Notes: generated from the letters alone by a model not told the origin. 32,214 nucleotides of DNA from JAVBLG01 sp031553655 (GCA_031553655.1 JAVBLG010000071.1:1-32214), one strand, 5' to 3'. Counted from the stretch's first letter, positions 1 to 8,197 are shown. Translations and numbers: made by a program.

Positions 1-1017
1 GATGCGCCTTATGATCTGGTGCGCACCATGCGTGCTTCGGTTCTGTGCCTGGGGCCGTTACTGGCTCGGCTGGGCCAGGCGCGAGTGGCCATGCCCGGCG
101 GTTGCGCCATAGGGGCCAGGCCAGTTGACCAGCACCTCAAGGGCCTTGAGAAAATGGGGGCCGTATTTGAGCTGGAAGAAGGCTATGTGATCGGCCGTTG
201 CAAGGGGAGATTGCGCGGAGCGCGCATAGCCTTTGATATGCCTACCGTGGGCGGCACAGAAAATTTGATCATGGCGGCGGTGCTGGCCGACGGCGAAACT
301 GTACTGGAAAATGCGGCCAGAGAGCCGGAGATATGCGATCTTGCTTCCTTCCTCAATTCCTGCGGGGCCAAAGTGGAAGGGCACGGCACCGGGGTTATTA
401 AAATCAACGGCGTTTCCAGGCTGTCGGGAACGGAATACGCGATCATGCCCGACCGCATCGAGGCTGGAACATTTTTGGCCGCCGCCGGAGTGACCGGCGG
501 GGAGCTAGTGCTAAAAAACTGCCCCACGCACGCCCTGGAGGCGGTGATGGAAAAACTGGCGGCCATGGGCCTGCACATGGAAGAAACCCCGGACGGGCTG
601 CTGGCGCGTCGGGCCGATGGCATTCTACGCGGCATTGATATTCGCACGCAGCCATATCCGGGTTTTCCCACCGACATGCAAGCCCAGATCATGGCCATGA
701 TGTGCATGGCCGAAGGCTCTTCGCTGGTGGAGGAGAGCATTTTTGAAAATCGCTTCATGCATGCTCTGGAACTTGTGCGCATGGGGGCCGACATCAAGCT
801 TTCCGGCCACTCGGCCATGGTGCGCGGGGTTAAAAAGCTTACCGGAGCGCCGGTAATGGCCTCGGACTTGCGGGCCAGCGCCTCGCTGGTGCTGGCCGGG
901 CTGACCGCCAAAGGCAAAACCAGGGTACGACGCATCTATCACCTAGATCGCGGCTATGAGCGCATGGAACTGAAGTTGGAGGCCGTGGGCGCGAAAATTA
1001 AGCGCGAAGCCGAATAA
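1..1017 (+). CDS. murA: UDP-N-acetylglucosamine 1-carboxyvinyltransferase (5' end outside window)
   Basis: MurA transfers enolpyruvate from PEP to UDP-GlcNAc, the first committed step of peptidoglycan synthesis in the cytoplasm. The frame is open from base 1, and the first codons read DAPYDLVRTMRAS, a conserved internal MurA stretch, so the true start lies upstream and roughly the first 85 residues are missing. The motif PGGCAIGARPVDQHL follows; its Cys is the family's catalytic, fosfomycin-reactive cysteine. Later family blocks are GGTENLIMAAVLADG, PYPGFPTDMQAQ and DLRASASLVLAGL, and the end HLDRGYERMELKLEAVGA is the usual MurA C-terminus. An apparent GTG start at base 19 is only an internal codon. 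A terminator follows at once, so murA ends its transcript here. Identification is secure. Confidence 0.97.
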   Translation, partial: DAPYDLVRTMRASVLCLGPLLARLGQARVAMPGGCAIGARPVDQHLKGLEKMGAVFELEEGYVIGRCKGRLRGARIAFDMPTVGGTENLIMAAVLADGETVLENAAREPEICDLASFLNSCGAKVEGHGTGVIKINGVSRLSGTEYAIMPDRIEAGTFLAAAGVTGGELVLKNCPTHALEAVMEKLAAMGLHMEETPDGLLARRADGILRGIDIRTQPYPGFPTDMQAQIMAMMCMAEGSSLVEESIFENRFMHALELVRMGADIKLSGHSAMVRGVKKLTGAPVMASDLRASASLVLAGLTAKGKTRVRRIYHLDRGYERMELKLEAVGAKIKREAE

Positions 1018-1043
1018 TTTAAATAATTCTTGACATAAAGCTA

Positions 1044-1079
1044 AACCGCGTTCAAATCATTTTGGACGCGGTTATTTTT
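1044..1079 (+). terminator. Rho-independent terminator after murA
   Basis: Arms AACCGCGT (1044-1051) and ACGCGGTT (1066-1073) pair perfectly, with two more possible pairs inside, and a T-rich run (ATTTTTG) follows at once. It lies 27 bases after the murA stop and separates murA from the chemoreceptor. The rest of the gap to 1258 is AT-rich; I see no convincing promoter pair or known riboswitch in it, only a small hairpin (CAGTGC/GCACTG, about 1205-1222). Confidence 0.85.
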
Positions 1080-1258
1080 GTGTTATTTTTGTATTATATA
1101 TTTCGTTCATCCCGAAGGAAGCGCGAACGCTAATATTCTTAATATTTATCAATAGATACCTTTAATTTGTAAGCCTTTGTATATAACAGAATACTCGTTT
1201 CAAACAGTGCAAAACCCGCACTGTAACTGTGCCTGAGACGGCTTAAAAGGAGAGGTTT

Positions 1259-3346
1259 GTGAACATCAAAAAACGGGTTGTTTTCGGTTTTTTGTTAACA
1301 GTGCTGGTGATGGCCGGCGGCATTGTGCCCTATGTAATTATATCCATGCGCGACAATGCCGAAGAATCTTACTTGTCCGGGTCTTCAAAACAGTTGCAGG
1401 CCATGGACAGCTATGTGAGCGCCTTTGTCCGCGAGGCGGAGCGCAATGCGGCATATCTGGCCGGAACTGAAGTAATAACTGAAGGTCTGGGGCTGTTCCC
1501 CAACCTCAGCAATACCACCGCTCCCACCGAATTCAGGCATGACCGCCTCTCCCCCGCGGCCCTTGCCGTGGTGCAACCTCTTTTCAGGATGCACAAAGGC
1601 AACGAAGCTTATGAAGAAGCATACATAGGATATATTGATGGAAGCTATGTAAGCTCCATTCCCGCAACCAAGCTGCCTGCGGGCATGAATTCTTTAAAAC
1701 GCCCATGGTATATACAGCGCACTTCCTCTGATAAAAATGTTGGCTTGGCGGACAGCTACCTTTCCATCACCGGTGAGCTGGTTATTGCCGCCACGCACAA
1801 GCTGTTTGACCGCAGCGGCAAACTGATTGGCGCACTAGGGCTCGACGTCTCCCTGAACGGCCTTTCCGAACGTTTTAAAAGTTTCAATTTCGGAAACACA
1901 GGCTATTTTCTGCTCATTGAAAATACGGGGCGCATTCTCTGCAATCCGCGTCAGCAGGATATTACCGGGAAAATTATCGGCAAAGATGTGACCGACCCTG
2001 GGCTGGCCGAAATTTTAAAAATTAAAAACGGCACCGTGAGCATCCCTCTGCACGGGCAAACCATGCGTGCCAATGTGCTGACCACCAATTTCGGCTGGAA
2101 AATAGTGGCTCTGCAAGCCGAAAGTGAAATTTTTTCCGGGAGTAATTCCGCCATTCGTTCCATATCGATCATAAGTGTCTGTATAACCTTGGCTGTTCTT
2201 TTGTTGGCCTATTTTCTGGTCAATTCCATCAATCGTCCGTTGAGGCTGATTGTCAGCGAAGCGGACAAAATAGCCCAGGGTGATCTTGATGTGCATCTTG
2301 ATGAAAACTCATTCTATGGCGAACTTGCGGAATTGAGAACATCACTTTTGAATATGGTGAGCAACATTAAAAAGATGATTAAAACAGCCGATCAAAAGAG
2401 CAGGGAAGCCGAAGAGAATCTGCTTATGGCCAAAAATGCCAAAGAGCAAGCGGAACAGGCCCGGCTGCAGGCGGAACACGCCAGGCATGAAGGCATATCT
2501 ACCGCTGCCGCGCAGTTGGAGGAAGTTGTGTCTACCATTTCGTCCGCCGCGGGCAAGCTGGCCTCGCGCATAGGGCGGGCGAACAATATCAGCGCCGAAT
2601 CCGCCAGACGCCTGCGGGAAGCGGCGAGCGCCATGCAGCAGATGAGCACGGCCATACGTGATGTGGCGGGCAGCGCTTCCTCGGCTTCATCCATGTCCGC
2701 CGAAACCAGGGCCAATGCCGAGGGCGGAGCCAGAATAGTGCAGAGTGTGCTGCAAAGCATTGGCAATGTTCAGAGAGTCTCCGCCGATCTCAAAAAAGAT
2801 ATGGCTCAGCTTAATGAGCACGCTCAGGCTATCAGCCGTATTATGGGGGTTATTGTTGATATTGCCGACCAGACCAACCTCCTTGCTCTTAATGCGGCTA
2901 TCGAGGCCGCAAGGGCTGGAGATGCCGGGCGGGGCTTTGCCGTGGTTGCGGACGAGGTTCGTAAGTTGGCCGAAAAAACCACAACTTCCACTCAAGATGT
3001 GGGCAACGCCATAAAAGCCATTCAGGACAGCATGCTTCGGAGCCTTTCGGGCATGGATAATGCTCTGGAGCAGGTGGAAAAGGCAACGGCCCTGGCGGAC
3101 GAGTCCGGTGCGGCTTTGCGACAGATAGTCGCCAATGTGGAAGTTACGGCGGATCAGGTACATTCTATTGCCACAGCCAGCGAGCAGCAGTCTTCCTCCA
3201 GTGAATCCATTAACCGCTCCATTGACAAGGTTAATGAGATGGCCGGTGAAACGGCCCAGACCATGGGCGAAGCCTCAAGCGCCGTGGATGAGCTGGCCAG
3301 GCAGTCCAGAAGATTGAGTGAGCTTATTATGGGCATGAAGAAATAG
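1259..3346 (+). CDS. Methyl-accepting chemotaxis protein with Cache sensor domain
   Basis: A 695-residue inner-membrane chemoreceptor that would pass a periplasmic ligand signal to CheA/CheW. A first membrane helix lies at about residues 7-29. A periplasmic Cache-type domain follows (about 40-295), with the typical KRPWYIQ block near 147-153 and GALGLDVSL near 191-199. A second helix lies at about 301-322, then a HAMP region, a coiled coil (about 375-412) and the signalling hairpin. The hairpin tip is DQTNLLALNAAIEAARAG with GRGFAVVADEVRKLAE (about 537-572), nearly invariant in MCPs. The GTG start is supported by AAGGAG at 1247-1252, six bases upstream. The gene is monocistronic, with terminators on both sides. 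The ligand cannot be read from the sequence; Cache domains of this kind often bind amino acids or small organic acids. No C-terminal CheR-tethering pentapeptide is visible. Confidence 0.95.
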   Translation: MNIKKRVVFGFLLTVLVMAGGIVPYVIISMRDNAEESYLSGSSKQLQAMDSYVSAFVREAERNAAYLAGTEVITEGLGLFPNLSNTTAPTEFRHDRLSPAALAVVQPLFRMHKGNEAYEEAYIGYIDGSYVSSIPATKLPAGMNSLKRPWYIQRTSSDKNVGLADSYLSITGELVIAATHKLFDRSGKLIGALGLDVSLNGLSERFKSFNFGNTGYFLLIENTGRILCNPRQQDITGKIIGKDVTDPGLAEILKIKNGTVSIPLHGQTMRANVLTTNFGWKIVALQAESEIFSGSNSAIRSISIISVCITLAVLLLAYFLVNSINRPLRLIVSEADKIAQGDLDVHLDENSFYGELAELRTSLLNMVSNIKKMIKTADQKSREAEENLLMAKNAKEQAEQARLQAEHARHEGISTAAAQLEEVVSTISSAAGKLASRIGRANNISAESARRLREAASAMQQMSTAIRDVAGSASSASSMSAETRANAEGGARIVQSVLQSIGNVQRVSADLKKDMAQLNEHAQAISRIMGVIVDIADQTNLLALNAAIEAARAGDAGRGFAVVADEVRKLAEKTTTSTQDVGNAIKAIQDSMLRSLSGMDNALEQVEKATALADESGAALRQIVANVEVTADQVHSIATASEQQSSSSESINRSIDKVNEMAGETAQTMGEASSAVDELARQSRRLSELIMGMKK

Positions 3347-3378
3347 CGGAAAATTGGAAGCGGCTCATTGAAGCAAAC

Positions 3379-3410
3379 CGGGGGCGGAACCATTTCCGCC
3401 CCCGATTTTT
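3379..3410 (+). terminator. Strong terminator between convergent chemoreceptor and moeA
   Basis: Arms CGGGGGCGGAA (3379-3389) and TTCCGCCCCCG (3394-3404) form a perfect 11-bp stem with a 4-base loop, followed by ATTTTT on the plus strand. It lies 32 bases after the chemoreceptor stop and 17 bases beyond the moeA stop, which comes from the other side. On the minus strand the following bases (GGTTTGCTTC) are only weakly T-rich, so it is strongest for the chemoreceptor but may act both ways. Confidence 0.9.
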
Positions 3411-3421
3411 CGAGTTAGGGC

Positions 3422-5362
3422 CTACCCAAGCTTCATACCCGGTTCCATCCTCATACCTGTTAGGTTGGTTTCGTAACCACCAAGCTCTTCGATGCGTTTT
3501 TTGAACACATCACTGCGCAAAAGCTCAAGCACGGCGACAATGCGCGGGTCTTCCATAAAGCGTGTGGGCACGGCCAGATCGTAGCGTTCGCGGGCTAGTG
3601 GCTCGAAGCCCAGATCAAGCGCCGAGGCGGCGGCGTAAATGCCCAGCCCGCAGTCAGCCGAGCCGGTGAGCACATTCACGGCCACGGCCATGTGGGTGGT
3701 TTCTTCCTTTTCGTAGCCCTTCACGTCGGCCGGGGACATGCCGGATTTCTTGAGGTGCCAGTCGAAGAGAATGCGCGTTCCGGCCCCACGCTGGCGGTTG
3801 ATGAAGCGCGCCTTTCCGCCCTTGAGGTCCTCAACCCCCTTAATGCCCAGAGGGTTGCCCTTGGGTACGATTATCCCTTGATGGCGTATGGCCAGGTTGA
3901 AAAGCACAAGGTTTTCGCGGTGTTCAGGAAAGTGTTTGTCCAGCCAGGAAAAGTTGAAGTCACCAGTGTCTTCGTCCAGCAAATGCATGCCGGCCATGTG
4001 GCAGGTGCCGTTTTTCAGCGCGGTTATGCCGCCCATGCTACCCACATGGGTAGAGGCCAGCCCGAAGGGATTGTCCAGGCCCATCAGCGAGTCAGCCAGA
4101 AGATCCAGAGTATTGTCGTGGCTGCCTATGCAGATCAGCATTTTATTCAGAGTGTCTTCCGACACGGTCAGCTCGCCTTTGACTACGGTTCCTTCGTTCA
4201 GCCCTTCTTTTTCGGCCGGAATGCGCGCAACGGCCTGGGCTTTGGTGAGGGTGGTGATGTTTCCGGCCCCGCGCCCAAGGGGCATGCCGATGATTTTGTC
4301 TCCCACCTTTCCGGCGCACAGCCGCACGAATTCCTCAATGCCCAGTTGTGAAGGAGCCTTACGGGCCAGTTCTATTTCCATTTCGGGCTTGTGGGGTTTT
4401 TCCCTGTGCCCCAGCCAGGAAATCACCGGGGCAAAAAACTGTTCAAAAGCTACCACGTTGCTTACCGGATAACCGGGCGCGCCCAGCACCAGGGTTTTGC
4501 CGCAAATTCCGGCCAGAGCCGGTTTGCCCGGCATGGCCGCGATGCCGTGCACCAGAACCTTGCCTTCACGTTCAATTATGGCGCGGGTGAAATCCTTGCT
4601 TCCGGCCGAAGATCCGGCGCAAAAAATTACCACATGAGCTCCGCTGCTTATGGCATCGACAAGGGTTTTATGGAGAATCTCCGGATCGTCGGGCACCGGG
4701 GGCACGCGCTCGGCAATAAAGCCCATGTCGCGAGCCAGCGCGGCCAGCACCTGCGAATTGGACTCCACCACCTGCCCCTTGCCGGGGTCGGGGCGCGCGC
4801 TGAAATCAAGAATTTCGTTGCCGGTGGGAATAATCTTCAGGTGTGGGCGCTGCCATACTTCAACTTCCCATATGCCGCCGGAAAGCAGGGCGCCCACATC
4901 ATAAGGAGTAAGCAGGCGGTTGCGGGCAAAAAGCAGCTCTGTGGCCACAATATCTTCACCTATGCGGCGCACGTGCTGCCAGGGAAAAACCGGCGCTTCC
5001 ACGCTGATGTCGCCGTTCGGCAATTGTTGCACATTTTCGATCATCACCACGGCGTCACAGTCGTCAGGCATATGATTGCCTGTATTCACGGCAAAACAGT
5101 CCTGCCCGGCCGCCAGGGTAACTGGGCTGCCCTCACGGGCGGAAAAAGTGGAGGAGGCCCGCATAGCATAGCCGTCCATGGCCGCCGAATGCGCGGTGGG
5201 AGAAGAGTAGCGGGCAAATACCGGACCGGCCAGCACCCGGCCGGAGGACTCGTGCGAGCCCACAGTTTCGGCCCTTATAAGGGCATCGCGATCCAGTGCC
5301 TGGCGCGTCAGGGAAACGGCCTCGGCAATAGGCATGGTTTTTAAGTATACATTGCGCTTCAT
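3422..5362 (-). CDS. MoeA-type molybdopterin molybdenumtransferase fused to a C-terminal substrate-binding domain
   Basis: The first ~400 residues are MoeA, which inserts molybdate (or tungstate) into adenylylated molybdopterin. Visible MoeA motifs are SAAMDGYAMRAS (about 59-70, with the conserved Asp), IPTGNEI (178-184), FCAGSSAGSKDFT (247-259), MPGKPALAG (277-285) and LGAPGYPVSN (293-302). From about residue 405 to 646 there is a second domain resembling periplasmic-binding-protein folds of the LysR-substrate/PBP-like type: ICIGSHDNTLDLLADSL, then RFINRQRGAGTRILFDWHL and TGSADCGLGIYAAA. It has no signal peptide, so it is cytoplasmic. This fusion is known in anaerobes and archaea; the second domain may bind the oxyanion or a cofactor, which is inference. 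Its ribosome binding site GGGGGAGAG lies inside a long hairpin (5364-5428). A small unknown gene lies 86 bases upstream on the same strand. The domain calls are secure; the metal (Mo or W) is not known. Confidence 0.92.
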   Translation of the reverse strand: MKRNVYLKTMPIAEAVSLTRQALDRDALIRAETVGSHESSGRVLAGPVFARYSSPTAHSAAMDGYAMRASSTFSAREGSPVTLAAGQDCFAVNTGNHMPDDCDAVVMIENVQQLPNGDISVEAPVFPWQHVRRIGEDIVATELLFARNRLLTPYDVGALLSGGIWEVEVWQRPHLKIIPTGNEILDFSARPDPGKGQVVESNSQVLAALARDMGFIAERVPPVPDDPEILHKTLVDAISSGAHVVIFCAGSSAGSKDFTRAIIEREGKVLVHGIAAMPGKPALAGICGKTLVLGAPGYPVSNVVAFEQFFAPVISWLGHREKPHKPEMEIELARKAPSQLGIEEFVRLCAGKVGDKIIGMPLGRGAGNITTLTKAQAVARIPAEKEGLNEGTVVKGELTVSEDTLNKMLICIGSHDNTLDLLADSLMGLDNPFGLASTHVGSMGGITALKNGTCHMAGMHLLDEDTGDFNFSWLDKHFPEHRENLVLFNLAIRHQGIIVPKGNPLGIKGVEDLKGGKARFINRQRGAGTRILFDWHLKKSGMSPADVKGYEKEETTHMAVAVNVLTGSADCGLGIYAAASALDLGFEPLARERYDLAVPTRFMEDPRIVAVLELLRSDVFKKRIEELGGYETNLTGMRMEPGMKLG

Positions 5363-5363
5363 T

Positions 5364-5428
5364 TTTCTCTCCCCCTGTTTGCGATTATGCTGTTAAGCAC
5401 ATATACCGCAAAACATGGGGGAGAGAAA
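5364..5428 (-). promoter_or_regulatory. Long hairpin that buries the moeA ribosome binding site
   Basis: On the plus strand, TTTCTCTCCCCC (5364-5375) pairs with GGGGGAGAGAAA (5417-5428) over 12 bp. TGTTTGCG (5376-5383) pairs with CGCAAAACA (5407-5415), with one bulged base on each junction. The stem therefore has about 20 bp and a 23-base loop, and the loop can itself form a small inner stem. In the minus-strand transcript the 3' arm contains GGGGGAGAGAAA, the only good Shine-Dalgarno sequence for the moeA start at 5362. No T run follows, so it is not a standard terminator. It could act as a translation switch, an RNA end-stabiliser, or a DNA operator. It has none of the known architecture of the molybdenum-cofactor riboswitch. 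Confidence 0.6.
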
Positions 5429-5448
5429 GTGGATTTTGGAGTAAATCC

Positions 5449-5754
5449 CTAATCAAGCAAACCCAGCAGCCTGGCCACCCGGTTGGGATCAAGGCCGCTG
5501 TGTACAGCGCTCATGGATACAGGGGCGGCCTGCACTTCGTCGGCAATCATGGCCACGGCCTGCGCGGCTTCGCTGTCATCCAGGCTGGTGGGGCTGGGCG
5601 GGGTGGAAGACAGGGCCACAGCCGCGGAAGACGCCGCGCCAATAGCGCTCATGCTGTCGCGCTTTTCCTGCAATTTGGCTTGAAAGGTGGCGAAGTGGGA
5701 CAAAATGTCGTTGTTGTATTGGCGAACCACGGAATTGTTGGTTTCGATCATCAT
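5449..5754 (-). CDS. Small uncharacterised protein upstream of moeA
   Basis: A 101-residue soluble protein I do not recognise. It opens with a double ATG (5754 and 5751), preceded by CGGGAG seven bases upstream, a good ribosome binding site that supports this start. Residues 1-35 are likely helical (NNSVVRQYNNDILSHFATFQ); the middle (40-60) is rich in Ala, Ser, Pro and Thr and probably disordered; the C-terminus, SGLDPNRVARLLGLLD, is a compact amphipathic helix. There is no signal peptide, membrane segment, Cys pair or catalytic motif. It is in the same direction as moeA, 86 bases before it, so co-transcription is possible but the intervening hairpin may uncouple them. The tail helix could be a docking motif, but that is a guess. 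Confidence 0.7.
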   Translation of the reverse strand: MMIETNNSVVRQYNNDILSHFATFQAKLQEKRDSMSAIGAASSAAVALSSTPPSPTSLDDSEAAQAVAMIADEVQAAPVSMSAVHSGLDPNRVARLLGLLD

Positions 5755-5837
5755 GACTGAACTCCCGACTGTTTATTTTTCCGGCGGAAAAATTCGCCGC
5801 CTTACCGAGAATCCAGCAAAATGTGTGCCAATGTCTT

Positions 5838-5987
5838 AGGGACTGTCTCCAAATAGCGGATTTTGATTCAAGGGCAAGGAAAGCGGGCCTTTTTGCGTAG
5901 TGAGTGTACTCTTATGGTACTCGACCGGAGCAAAAATGCCCGCTTGACGTAGCTATTGTACAAAAGACGCATTTAGAGACAGCCCCT
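5838..5987. repeat. Long imperfect palindromic repeat, copy 1
   Basis: The outer arms AGGGACTGTCTCCAAAT and the reverse complement of ATTTAGAGACAGCCCCT match at 15 of 17 positions. Inside, AAGCGGGC-TTTTTGC pairs with GCAAAAATGCCCGCTT, and the apex carries GAGTGTACTC with GGTACTC. The right end overlaps the stop codon of the AlaX-like gene (5986-5988). Read on the minus strand, the core aligns along its whole length with the plus strand of 8657-8784, so the two are copies of one family. No coding frame of interest lies inside. It resembles MITE- or REP-like elements or a structured RNA. A smaller stem (GGCGG/CCGCC, about 5783-5801) lies between it and the small gene. Confidence 0.8.
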
Positions 5988-6432
5988 AGCGTAACTTAAA
6001 CCTCAGACGTAACACACCATCTTCAAAACTGTGCGAGGTGATGCGTATAAGGCCCACCTCGGAAGTATTTTCCACATGCTGCCCGCTGCACGGGCAGGCG
6101 TCGTAATCGCCCACGCGCACTATGCGCAGGCTGTCTCCCGCGCCTTCGGGCAGGCGCGACAGGTTGAAGGCGGTTTCGGCCTCGGCCCTGGGCATGAAGC
6201 TCTCGGTCACGGGGGAATTGCTCCGCAGCACTTCGTTGATTTGTTTTTCAACCTCGGTCATTTCGGCGTCGGTTACAGGGCGATGGAAATGATAGTCGCA
6301 TTTGGACTTATCGGCGTTGATATGCGAGGAAAAGCAGCGGCCGCTGCCCAGGAGTTTCACCATGGTTGCGTTGAGCACGTGCTCGGCGGTGTGCATTTTG
6401 CGCAATTTGTCATCGCTGTAATCTTTGGACAT
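5986..6432 (-). CDS. AlaX-like alanyl-tRNA editing protein
   Basis: A 148-residue stand-alone version of the editing domain found in alanyl- and threonyl-tRNA synthetases (tRNA_SAD family). Such proteins hydrolyse mischarged tRNA, typically Ser-tRNA(Ala), in trans. The zinc-site motifs are present: HTAEH (residues 15-19) and CPCSGQH (about 113-119, CxxxH), followed by VENTSEVGLIRI, typical for AlaX. The protein is short, lacking the glycine-rich and C-terminal parts of longer AlaX forms. Its ATG overlaps the upstream lipoprotein stop by one base (TAATG), with AAGGAG about nine bases before, so the two are translationally coupled. Its stop sits on the edge of palindromic repeat copy 1. The class is secure; the exact tRNA and amino acid are not. 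Specificity for Ser or Gly on tRNA(Ala), or for tRNA(Thr), are the alternatives. Confidence 0.88.
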   Translation of the reverse strand: MSKDYSDDKLRKMHTAEHVLNATMVKLLGSGRCFSSHINADKSKCDYHFHRPVTDAEMTEVEKQINEVLRSNSPVTESFMPRAEAETAFNLSRLPEGAGDSLRIVRVGDYDACPCSGQHVENTSEVGLIRITSHSFEDGVLRLRFKLR

Positions 6433-7118
6433 TACGGTAAACTCCTTTCTTCCAATCCTTCTCTTTTACCCTTCTCGGCCTTGGGCGGTTCGGTAACGGC
6501 TTTCAGCCCAGGCACGGAATCGCTTACCTGAACATCCTGATTTGAGGCGACCTTGCTGTCAGAAATATACAGGCGGCAGTCGAAGCCGAAACATTCATCC
6601 AGAGCAATAACCCGGCCATGTACCTGCCCTTCGGCCGGAGGCGCGGGAAAGGCTACGTAATACTCTCGGGTGCGATGGGCGGGCCGGGGCTCCACTTTGC
6701 AGGCAGCCAGCCATTCGTCGCCCTTGCCGTCCCAGTCGGCTATGCCGATCATGGTCACGGTAATGTCCTCACGCGCGGTTTTTATTTTGAAACCGTAATC
6801 CAGCCGTTTGAATTCATTGCCTTTGGCCAGACCGGCAAAAGTCGCCGGGGAGCGATTATCGTCCGGGCCGGAATATAGGAACGAGGGCGAAAGATGGTTA
6901 AGGATAATATCGGGGTAATCTTCGGAAAAGAAAGAAAATGTTTTAATATAATCCCCTTCCGCGTCCAGCAGCGAGCGTGATTTGAGTTCCTTGCCCATAC
7001 GCTTGCTCATAGCCACAAAGGCGTCTTCATCAACCATCTTAACCGACTTCAGGCCGCAGCCGCCCAGAATCAGGACGAGCGGGGCGGCTGCCAATAACCA
7101 TTTTATATGTTTAAACAT
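6432..7118 (-). CDS. Uncharacterised lipoprotein
   Basis: I start this at 7118 rather than at the further ATG at 7160, because the shorter form begins with a classic lipoprotein signal: MFKHIKWLL, a hydrophobic stretch, then the lipobox LGGC with the lipidated Cys at residue 21. The longer start would overlap hisG and place 14 extra residues before the signal. The mature part (about 208 residues) contains NHLSPSFLYSGPDDNRSPATF and ends in a Lys/Glu-rich tail; I recognise no enzyme motif. Three later Cys (in AACKVE and ECFGFDCRL) could form a disulfide. It lies 16 bases after hisG and overlaps the AlaX-like start, so it is in one transcript with both. Location is the periplasmic face of the inner or outer membrane; function unknown. 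Confidence 0.82.
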   Translation of the reverse strand: MFKHIKWLLAAAPLVLILGGCGLKSVKMVDEDAFVAMSKRMGKELKSRSLLDAEGDYIKTFSFFSEDYPDIILNHLSPSFLYSGPDDNRSPATFAGLAKGNEFKRLDYGFKIKTAREDITVTMIGIADWDGKGDEWLAACKVEPRPAHRTREYYVAFPAPPAEGQVHGRVIALDECFGFDCRLYISDSKVASNQDVQVSDSVPGLKAVTEPPKAEKGKREGLEERSLP

Positions 7119-7134
7119 ATTTATTATCAGTATT

Positions 7135-8016
7135 TTAGTCGATAACCTTGTTAAGGGCATACTCGATAATTCCCTCGGCCCCGGCTTCGCGCAATCTGGG
7201 TATGAGGTCGCGCACCAGATCGGTACCCACCACGGTTTCCACTGATACCCACGCTCTGTCGCGCAGAGGGGACACTGTGGGCGAATTGAGCGCGGGCAAA
7301 AGGTCGAGAATGCTGTTCAGCCGCCCGGACGGAGCGTTCATTTTTACGCATACCAGACTTTCGGCGCGCAGCGCTCCTTCCATAAGTAGTTGTATTTGCT
7401 CTATTTTGGCGCGTTTTACGGGATTTTCCCAGGCTTCTTTATTAGCTATAAGCACGGTGTTGGTAACCAGCACTTCGTCAATTATACGCAGGCCATGGGC
7501 GCGTATGGTGGTTCCGGTTTCCGTAACTTCCACAATGCCGTCGGCCAGCCCTTCCACTACCTTGGCCTCGGTGGCGCCCCAGGAATAACTTACCTTCACA
7601 TTGATGCCCCGGCTTTCGAAATAGCGGCGGGTTACGCCCTGCAATTCCGTGGCGATATGTTTGCCCCGCAGGTCTTCGGGCTTGTAATAGGGAGAGTCTC
7701 CGGCCACGGCCAGCACCCAGCGCGCCGGGCGGTTGGATGTTTTGGAGTAGATGAGATCGGCAATTTTGACCACATCCGATTCAGTTTCCAATATCCAGTC
7801 CATGCCGGTGAGGCCCACGTCGAGAATGCCGTCGGCCACATAACGGGCCATTTCCTGGGCGCGGCACAAAGACACGGCTATGTTCGGGTCGTTTATTTCC
7901 GGAAAATAGTTGCGGTGATGCTTGCGTATTTTCCAGCCGGCGCGTTCCAGCAGATTGATAGTGGCGTCTTCAAGAGAACCTTTGGGAACTCCGAATTTCA
8001 GGAAACAGTTACTCAT
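7135..8016 (-). CDS. hisG: ATP phosphoribosyltransferase, long form
   Basis: HisG condenses ATP with PRPP, the first and feedback-controlled step of histidine synthesis. At 293 residues this is the long form, which carries its own C-terminal ACT/PII-like regulatory domain and does not need HisZ. Visible motifs are FGVPKGSLEDATINLLERAG at the N-terminus, DVGLTGMDWILE, IATELQGVTRRYF and the PRPP-binding region WGATEAKVVEGLADGIVEVT followed by ETGTTIRAHGL. The C-terminal part from about residue 215 is the regulatory domain, ending in VRDLIPRLREAGAEGIIEY. The start is supported by GGAGGT nine bases upstream. hisI precedes it by 160 bases on the same strand, and the spacer is filled by a hairpin-rich repeat. 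The other his genes are not in the window. Confidence 0.97.
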   Translation of the reverse strand: MSNCFLKFGVPKGSLEDATINLLERAGWKIRKHHRNYFPEINDPNIAVSLCRAQEMARYVADGILDVGLTGMDWILETESDVVKIADLIYSKTSNRPARWVLAVAGDSPYYKPEDLRGKHIATELQGVTRRYFESRGINVKVSYSWGATEAKVVEGLADGIVEVTETGTTIRAHGLRIIDEVLVTNTVLIANKEAWENPVKRAKIEQIQLLMEGALRAESLVCVKMNAPSGRLNSILDLLPALNSPTVSPLRDRAWVSVETVVGTDLVRDLIPRLREAGAEGIIEYALNKVID

Positions 8017-8099
8017 TTTTTTATATACCTCCGGGACTGAAATCTATTGTTTTTTATTAATCAAGTCATCCGTTCAAGGTGATTAATGGCAACGCTTGC

Positions 8100-8197
8100 G
8101 CGATCGCGGTACGGCCTCGCTCCGCGCCTCCTAGCTATGAATGCTCCGCATTCGAACACTTGCTGGCGCAAGTGTCTCAGGACTGGCGCGCCAGCCC
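8100..8197 (-). repeat. String of hairpins starting on the hisI stop codon
   Basis: Read on the minus strand there are consecutive stems. First, CTGGCGCGCCAG (8183-8194) lies in the last hisI codons. After the TGA stop, ACACTTGC pairs with GCAAGTGT (8156-8175). Next, GAATGC pairs with GCATTC (8139-8153), and then CGCGG with CCGCG (8105-8126). The order, spacing and loop bases parallel the structure behind aroC (13369-13514), while the stem bases differ in a compensated way. There is no T run, so this is not an ordinary terminator. The plus strand shows a good RBS and ATG at 8077-8088 with an open frame across the repeat, but I take that as a by-product. Confidence 0.72.

Noticed and set aside
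1201..1258. Possible cobalamin-type riboswitch before the chemoreceptor (CCCGCACTGTAACTGTG)
   Set aside because: The resemblance is limited to a few bases; there is no B12 box sequence, the leader is too short, and the downstream gene is a chemoreceptor.
7119..7160. Longer N-terminus for the lipoprotein, starting at 7160
   Set aside because: It would overlap hisG and push the lipoprotein signal away from the N-terminus; the start at 7118 gives a normal signal with lipobox.
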